Source: Chara braunii (taxonomy: Eukaryota > Streptophyta > Charophyceae > Charales > Characeae). From it: a stretch of 64,000 nt of DNA. The notes below the pieces were generated by a model. The model was not told where the DNA came from. It made no database searches and saw only the letters and a program-made list of their open reading frames with translations. Of the stretch, positions 53,601 through 61,300 are shown in pieces. The translations under genes were made by a program, and so were the position numbers. Numbering within the stretch: the first letter of the stretch is position 1; every line of letters starts with the position of its first letter. The stretch is from positions 1,356,437 through 1,420,436 of the forward strand of contig BFEA01000125.1 in NCBI GenBank assembly GCA_003427395.1, written 5' to 3'.

Positions 53601-54525
53601 TGTCTCACAGTGTCGCTACATCATAAACTGCGGACATGACCGCACTACAGACATTGAACTTTATCATTCAGACTGAGCAGTTGGATGTAGAAGTACTGTA
53701 GTGCAGCCATGTCTGCACTTTATGATGTAGTTACGCGGTGAAATGTAAAACGTTTATTCTGAGTTCATCTCTCTGTCTCTGTTGGTGGTTTCGATTTCTG
53801 TTGTCTATTCTGAGGGAAGATTGGCCAAATGTTTTGCCCTTGATCTCCTCTCCTGCTGCAAGAACATGTACTGAATATGGATGCTGGCGGGGTTTAATGT
53901 GCCAGGGGCATTGATCTAAACAGCTTGAATCTTGTTGAGAGGGATGCACTCTTGCTGTTCCGCACTCTGTGTAAGGTGAGTCGGTTTCTCATGTAAAACC
54001 ATAACTCTCTTGGCTCCATCTCAATTCTCTCCCGCATCATCCTCTTTTTCCTAACGACAGTCATGGACTGTGTTCTTCTGCTTTGAATCTTGAGTGGCTA
54101 GTGTTTTCTTTTCCCTGTTTCCCGGAAGGGCATTGCCCCTAAAGTTATTTTGCTCATCTGTGTTTGAACTAATGTTCTGTTAATCAATGGCTACATTTGA
54201 GTGGCATGCAGGTACAGGCAACAGATTTCCAGCTACTTTCTTCCATGCTTTGCATTTTGATAATGTTGTCCTTCTATTGTCTCTCCGTGCCTCCTTACCT
54301 ATTCGGTTAGGATTTGTTGGGCAGTCAGAATATAACAATTAGTGTCAGCCACTGATGCTTCTATCTAACCGTCTTTTCGAGCAATGCTTGGGTTAGGCAG
54401 TGGTGCAACTGAGTGCTTTCTATGTTTTGTGTTTTGCTGAGGACTAAAAACGGAAAAGGAGGTCTGTAAGGGCACTAACATGCTTTGTCAGGTGGTACTT
54501 AACTGGAAGTCACACACACACACAC

Positions 54526-54587
<62 letters not shown>

Positions 54588-54708
54588 AACACACACACAC
54601 ACACACACACACANNNNNNNNNNNNNNNNNNNNNNNNNNNNNNNNNNNNNNNNNNNNNNNNNNNNNNNNNNNNNNNNNNNNNNNNNNNNNNNNNNNNNNN
54701 NNNNNNNN

Positions 54709-54769
<61 letters not shown>

Positions 54770-55303
54770 ATGGGGAGAGGAACACAAATTCTATTGCAAA
54801 TTGCTTTTTAAAGTTTTTTTCCTATTTTTAATGGGGATAATTACAAATATCCGATAATGGATTTAGTGAAATATTTAACATTTTCAACGAGTCTTTTTTT
54901 CATAGGTATTTGGGGAATCTTTTCAAATGGAAGGAACACCCTCATTATGTCAATGTCAATGTCGATGTCAATTGAGTTAATGTTCTTGTAATTAATTTGA
55001 AGTTTGAACTAATTAAAAGTTTTATCACGAATTGCCATGCACAGCACATCAGACATTGTCTACTCTAAAATCATTAAAATGAATGTGTGATTGTGCACCT
55101 GCAGTAGACAGAGCTTACGTCTGACCTGTGCATACCCTGTGATTGTGATACCAGTCTCAGCTGTGGAAAGATAGTTGAGGAGGTTTTTAATTGCTCGTCT
55201 GCAGCATCCCGGCATGTGACAAAATACAACAGTTCTCAGTGCAGGTGTTGGCTTGCTGCATTCCCCCCCCCCCAGTCAGTGAATCCACAACTTTTCTCCT
55301 TCT

Positions 55304-55343
<40 letters not shown>

Positions 55344-58300
55344 CCCCCCCCCCCCCCCCCTGTTTCTTGGGAAGCAGAGCAGTGGTTTCATTCATTATTT
55401 AATGTGAGTGAGAGTGGGAGTGTGATTAAATATTCTTTTATGTTACCACTGTTTTGTCAACTATCAGATGTCCAACAAGGAGGGTACAGATGATCTCATG
55501 CTTCGGACCAAGCTCCTATCGTTAGAGTTTTTGCAGGTATGTGTTTGACTTTTTGTTTCACGTAGTTCGAGCCGGCGTGGCTACATTGATAAGCTTCTGA
55601 TGTACCTTTTTGAATGTTCATCATCGATATTAATAGGATTTGACAGTGATATTTTCGGCCTTTGGGTGGTGGAGAGATCATGGAGGCAATTGGACAGCCA
55701 TAAAACTATGTTCTGTAATGGAAGTCAACAGGCGTACACCATTATTTGAGGATGATTGATATAACCAGACATCTCATGAACATTGAGTTATAATTTATAA
55801 ACCCATAACCTGGAATTTAAAATGAGGGGAATGAGGTTCTTGTTGCTCAGGTATCAAAGCTGGCAAGTAAGAAGGAAGAAAGACATGCCCCCCATCAACC
55901 TGAAAGGTACCTCTGCATGATTCCAAAGGGGTGTATCTGTTTTGGCTGGGCGATCAGGAATGCAATCACACCGAACACAGTAGAGATTCTGGGTGGTTGT
56001 AGCTTATGCTGAAGTACGCAGTGTCTAAACAGCCGAGTGCATTAGAGGTGTGTTGGGTGTCGGGGAGAAACATTTGAATTCTTTAGCAGGAACAAGCAGG
56101 TACAGTAGAATATTTTGTCCGGATTTTGCCAAAATTTGTAAGAGGATCTGGGGTAATGGGGCGGGATGCCGCCTGGTTTGAAGGCATCAGGTTAGTTGTA
56201 TGGACTGTGCTGCAAGGGGGTTCACGGAAGCACTTGGAAATGATTTGTGGTATTCGAGGATTTGACGGAGGACCATTCAGATCACTTTTGGATGTTTTTC
56301 CTTGTTCCAACAGCTGGGAAGTCTGGAGCTTGTGGCCAGTCTTGGCCAATTTCCAGGCATCGCTGTTATGTTCTGGTATCGTGTTCACCTGGCACCTACC
56401 TTCTTCACCCTATTACGTTGTACAGTCATTATGGCCGTATTTGGGGTACCTTTCCGTCTAAATACAGCAATAATGACCGTACGTTGTATTCGGGTGAAGA
56501 AGGTAGCAGTTTTTAATTCATATGTTTCAACTTGCATTACGGATTAACACTTGGTTAAGGTAGTTGATTGTTTGTTTTGGCAGCAGGTGTGCAAATACTG
56601 GACCGAATGAGCTATAGAGGGTGGGAATCAGTTACAGGTTAGCACTTGGTTAAGTAATTTGATTGTTTGGATACTGGTTAAGTAATTTGATTGTTTGGAT
56701 CGCAGGTGTGCAATTACTCGAGTAAACGAGGTGTTGAGGGTGGGAAGAATGTGAGGGAACAGGAAAGTGCATCTATGTGAATGGAGCTACTGTTTAATGT
56801 AGACCTCAATGTTCCTTACCTTGCTTGGTGAATGCCACTGCTTTGTTGGTCTTTCTTCAGGGAGTGTTGGAGAACGTTGGGCCGTCGTTTACCCGGAACT
56901 TTGCATTCATAGACAGTGTGAAACACCATCTATCAGCGTCACTTATCAGAGCTTGTCTGTCTCCTGTACCCGCTATTTTTCAGGTAAATTGTAACTCTCA
57001 TACAACATTCTGCTTGCTTTCTTGCGAATGCGAATTACGTGCCGCTTGCTTCAGTTGTTCTAGATTCTGTGCATTTGAATATGGTTGTGCGGTTCGTCTG
57101 TGAAACTCATGCTGGGGGCGTGTGTTCTCGTCGTCCGTGGCTTTATTATTGAAGTTTGCTACTGAGGGCAGTGTTGGGAATTGTGGATGGTTAATTATGT
57201 TGGCAGTGAAAGTGTTCAAGTAGTGTTGTAGTCTTTTACAACACCTGCCAAAGTCGGCCATAATAATTTGTCAATGCCTCTTTTCATCCTGTAGTAGCTG
57301 ACCAGCTGTTGAACAGTCCTGTAATAAGGCCGAGGTAACATGGTGAGGACATGTGAGACTACTTTTCAGCTTTGATAAATGTGCTCACCCCACGGTATTC
57401 TTTAGTAAAAGGTGAAAGAATAGTATGGAATTTGAGGTGGGCATTCAGCGCCAATTTTGTTCAACACAGTATTCTGTGTATCTGTGATTTCGTCTCATTC
57501 GTGAACACCCTTCAACTCAGCTGGTAACATTCTCTTTGTTCGTGATGGTGATCACTTCTCTGTTCTCTTTGGCCTGTTGTTCGTCTGTACAGTTTGCAGC
57601 AAACATTTTTTCTGTGCTGCTTCTTCGCTTCAGGGCGAGTCTTAAGGTCTGCGCTTACCCCAATCAATATTATAACGATGCTATGCCATGGCTGTGGGTG
57701 TGCATTGGGAGGGGGAGGGGGAGGGGGAGGGGGAGGGTGGTTGTGTGTGCATTCGTCCATGTGTGCGTGTGTGGATCTCTACCCATGGGCGTTCGCCCTA
57801 CCTTGAATTTACAGCCAAAGATAACAGTTGTTGACTCTCAATCATGTAAGTAGACATTGTCCAGTGGGCTGTAAGGCCATACACGTTGTCTTCACTACTA
57901 CAGCTCTATTCATCCTGACATGATCCTGTGCTATTCTGATGAGGCGGTTTTAGCTGTAAGGGTCAACCTTGAGAAGGTCACAGTTTATTTGACTGTCTGA
58001 TCTTAAGGTTACAGTGAGAAACCTTTTCNNCTCTTGGGTCAATCTCAGCCGAAGGCCAGAAGTTCGTCAGGGAAAAAAAGTCAAATCGTTGAGAAGGTCA
58101 CAGTTTATTTGACTGTCTGATCTTAAGGTTACAGTGAGAAACCTTTTCTGCTCTTGGGTCAATCTCAGCCGAAGGCCAGAAGTTCGTCAGGAAAAAAAAG
58201 TCAAATTGATCCTCAGTTTGTGAGCTTGTGAAGGGTCCGAAATGGTCCGAAAAGCTAGGCTGTTTTTCCGGGTGCCCGGGCAGCCAACTTATGGCTGGGT

Positions 58301-61300
58301 ACACACCCAGGTGCTTGTCCGGGCACGACTCCAGGGCAGGGTTCCGGGCAGCCCGAGCGCAAAAAAACATGAAATAAAGAAAAGCGAAAAATTCCCGAAA
58401 AAAAGTGTTGTGTAGAATTGCAATACAAACGACCTTTGGCTGAGGGTCACATTAGAATTCCCCACAGAATCAGAGATGAAAACGAAAATAACATAACCAA
58501 CTAAGGCACCCCTCTTTAAACACATTTTGCATGCCCGGGTACGCCGGGCGTAAGCCCCCCCTGGTTGTCACGCCCGGGCCCGGCTGGGCAGTGTTTACCC
58601 AGTCTTTTTGGCTGTGATTACGAGCATCCAGGCCCGGTTGGGTGTCACGCCCGGGCTCGGCTGGGCAGTGATTATGAGAATCTTCCTAAGCCGAAAAGAT
58701 CGTTGTCCAGTGAGCAGTGTTTACCCAGTCTTCTTGGCTGTATCTGTGATTACGAGCATCCAGAAACCCTTTACTTTGTAAGCGAAGCAAACATATTGCT
58801 TCTATGCAGATGATGTGGAGCTAAGATGTTTGTGTGGGTGTTCAAAATGCTTGTATTTGGTGTGTTAATGCTCTCAACAGGCAGAAATCGGTGTTTTCTT
58901 CCCGTTGCTTGTTCTCCGATATGTCGACAGCAATGATGCTTCTGCTCTACAGCGGACTGTAGTTCTCAGGTTTGTTTACTTGGACCTTTTACCTTGCTAT
59001 CCCTCTTTTGAGTCGTCTCTTTGCGGTACTCACTTCTTGTTGTTGCGGCTTTTTATGTCAGTGAAAAGAAGATGCCATTGGGAAGTCTGTGGTGCTTCTC
59101 TCAGTTGCTTGAGCCGGTAGGCACACTATCTTTTTGTGTGTACAGGTATTGGACATGCACACACAACACGTGGCGAACATGACAACACACTCAGTGTGGC
59201 ACGGTCATGCTCTTTTTGTGGAGTTGTGTATAGCGAACATAACAAGGCCTTGCTAAGCTCCGTTCAGGTGAATTGACGCGGCTTGGGTTGGGACCGTACT
59301 AGTGGTCTTGCCAATTGATATCCATGGCGGAGTGGGTGTGTAGAGTTGTGGGTTTTATGCCTGTAGAGTTGTGGGTTTCTCACACTTACTGCCATTCTTT
59401 TCAGGGGTTTGCTAGGATTGCAGGGTTGGTGTGAGTAAAGTCGACCACTTTTCGTAGGGGAATCTCTGGCTCTGGTCGATGAGGTGAGTCGTTATTCATC
59501 AGTCGAATGCATTCTCGGCAGACTGTCGGGGTTCAACCCCTTGATGAGTTGATGAAAGTCCGATGAAACAGTCTGGCACGCTGATGCTCTTTCTGTGGAG
59601 TTATGCGAACACGACAACACACACACAACGCGGCAAGCCATGTATGTGGGAGGCACAGTAAAAAGGGAGCAGCCAGAAGACAAAAAAGCAAGGACGATAA
59701 AGTACGAGCTGCATAAGCATACGTTAAAGGCAATATAACGGCAAGGACAGAATTGCATGATGACATGGCAGTATCACGGGTTTTGTCACTTTGTGTTCTT
59801 CACGATGTTTGCCTTAGAAGATTCAAGGTCAAACTGTTTGTTTAAATTCTGGGTCTACTCATCTGGGTGGAAAACGGTTTGTTATGGTGACAGTTTGCAT
59901 GTAGAAGAAACTAAGGTCAAGCAGTTTGTTTCTGGGTGGAAAAGGGTTTGTTACACACACTTCCACACTGACGTGCGCAGATGTGGTGGACCTTGCACTT
60001 CTCTCAGAAATTGAAGTATTAAAATGTTGCAATAGTTCGGTTAGCATGCACACAACATAATCTCTGATCCGAACACTAAAGAGGGGATGGTCACTATCAG
60101 CCACACCCGCAAAAACTGCGACGCATTGTCTTGCACTCATCCCCCATTCCCTTATTACATGCTCGATATGCTGTTCTGGCCTCGACATGCCATGCTCAAA
60201 AGTGTGCGACTGGAAGCTGCAAGAACAAATAGAAGTGGTACCTAAAAGAAAGCCAAAGTAAAGGTAGCTGAGAAAGCGATTGTCAAGGGAGGTTGAGCGT
60301 AGGTTGGTGACTCGTTCGTCTTTTCTTGCTCTTGCACCGCTGTCATCCTGTGATCTGTGTGTAGTTTCGATTCCATAGTCTCTCTGCCTTTAACTGTCTA
60401 TCTTGTGGGCTCTAGCACGGGAATTCTGTATTTGAGGATCCTGGCCGATCACTCGGCATTTGTTGTGATTCCTTGCTTCTGGTTCTTGAAGCCCAGTTGC
60501 TGATGAGGTGCAACGGTTTGTGCCTGATCACGTCAGCCGCCAAAGGGATCCAAAATGCCCCGGTTGGGTTCATTTCCATACCCGTGCTTTGTTTTAGCAG
60601 GAGAAGTTTCTGTTATTACGAGAGGTGTCTGCTCCATCCATCATTATGGAAAGTTTTGGAAAGTTTGCTCCATCCATCATTATCACACTGACTTTTCAGT
60701 GTATTTGTTTGTTGTGATCCTCCGTGTTTATTCTATAGGATGTTGGATACAATCGCTATGAACTCGCAGGCTTTGGCAGATGTCTTCGTCAATTACGATT
60801 GTGATTTAGATGCCACCAACTTGTTTGAGAAAATGGTAAGTGAAACTGTTAACCCCTGCATGGTACCTGAAGGGTACATGTCTATGAACTGTTCAACCAG
60901 AAAAGTCTAAAAGCTGTTAGTCCATCTGGTAACAAGTAATGACAACCAGACTCAAAGTTGAGATCCCTGGTCGTGGAAAACTCTTGCTGCTGCAAGTAAA
61001 TGTAAGGCTGGTGCTTCTGTGTTTCCTCGAGGTTTTCCCCCAAATCTTCAGTAACTAGAGTGGAGAGGGTGAACAAAGCGCCTATTCTGGCTTCCTCTCT
61101 GCAGCTATTTCCAGATGGCTGGGCATGTCTTTGTTTTTTTGTTTTTTTTTTCTCCCTCGACTGGGCATGTCTTCTGGACTCCATTTTTCCAGCTTAAACC
61201 ACCTGTCCCCTTTCTGCAAATTTACCACTCCGGCAGTAGCAGCAGGGGAGCAAAAGCTTTGGCCCTACCGGCAGCAGCGGGGAGCAAAAGTGTGCGAACG

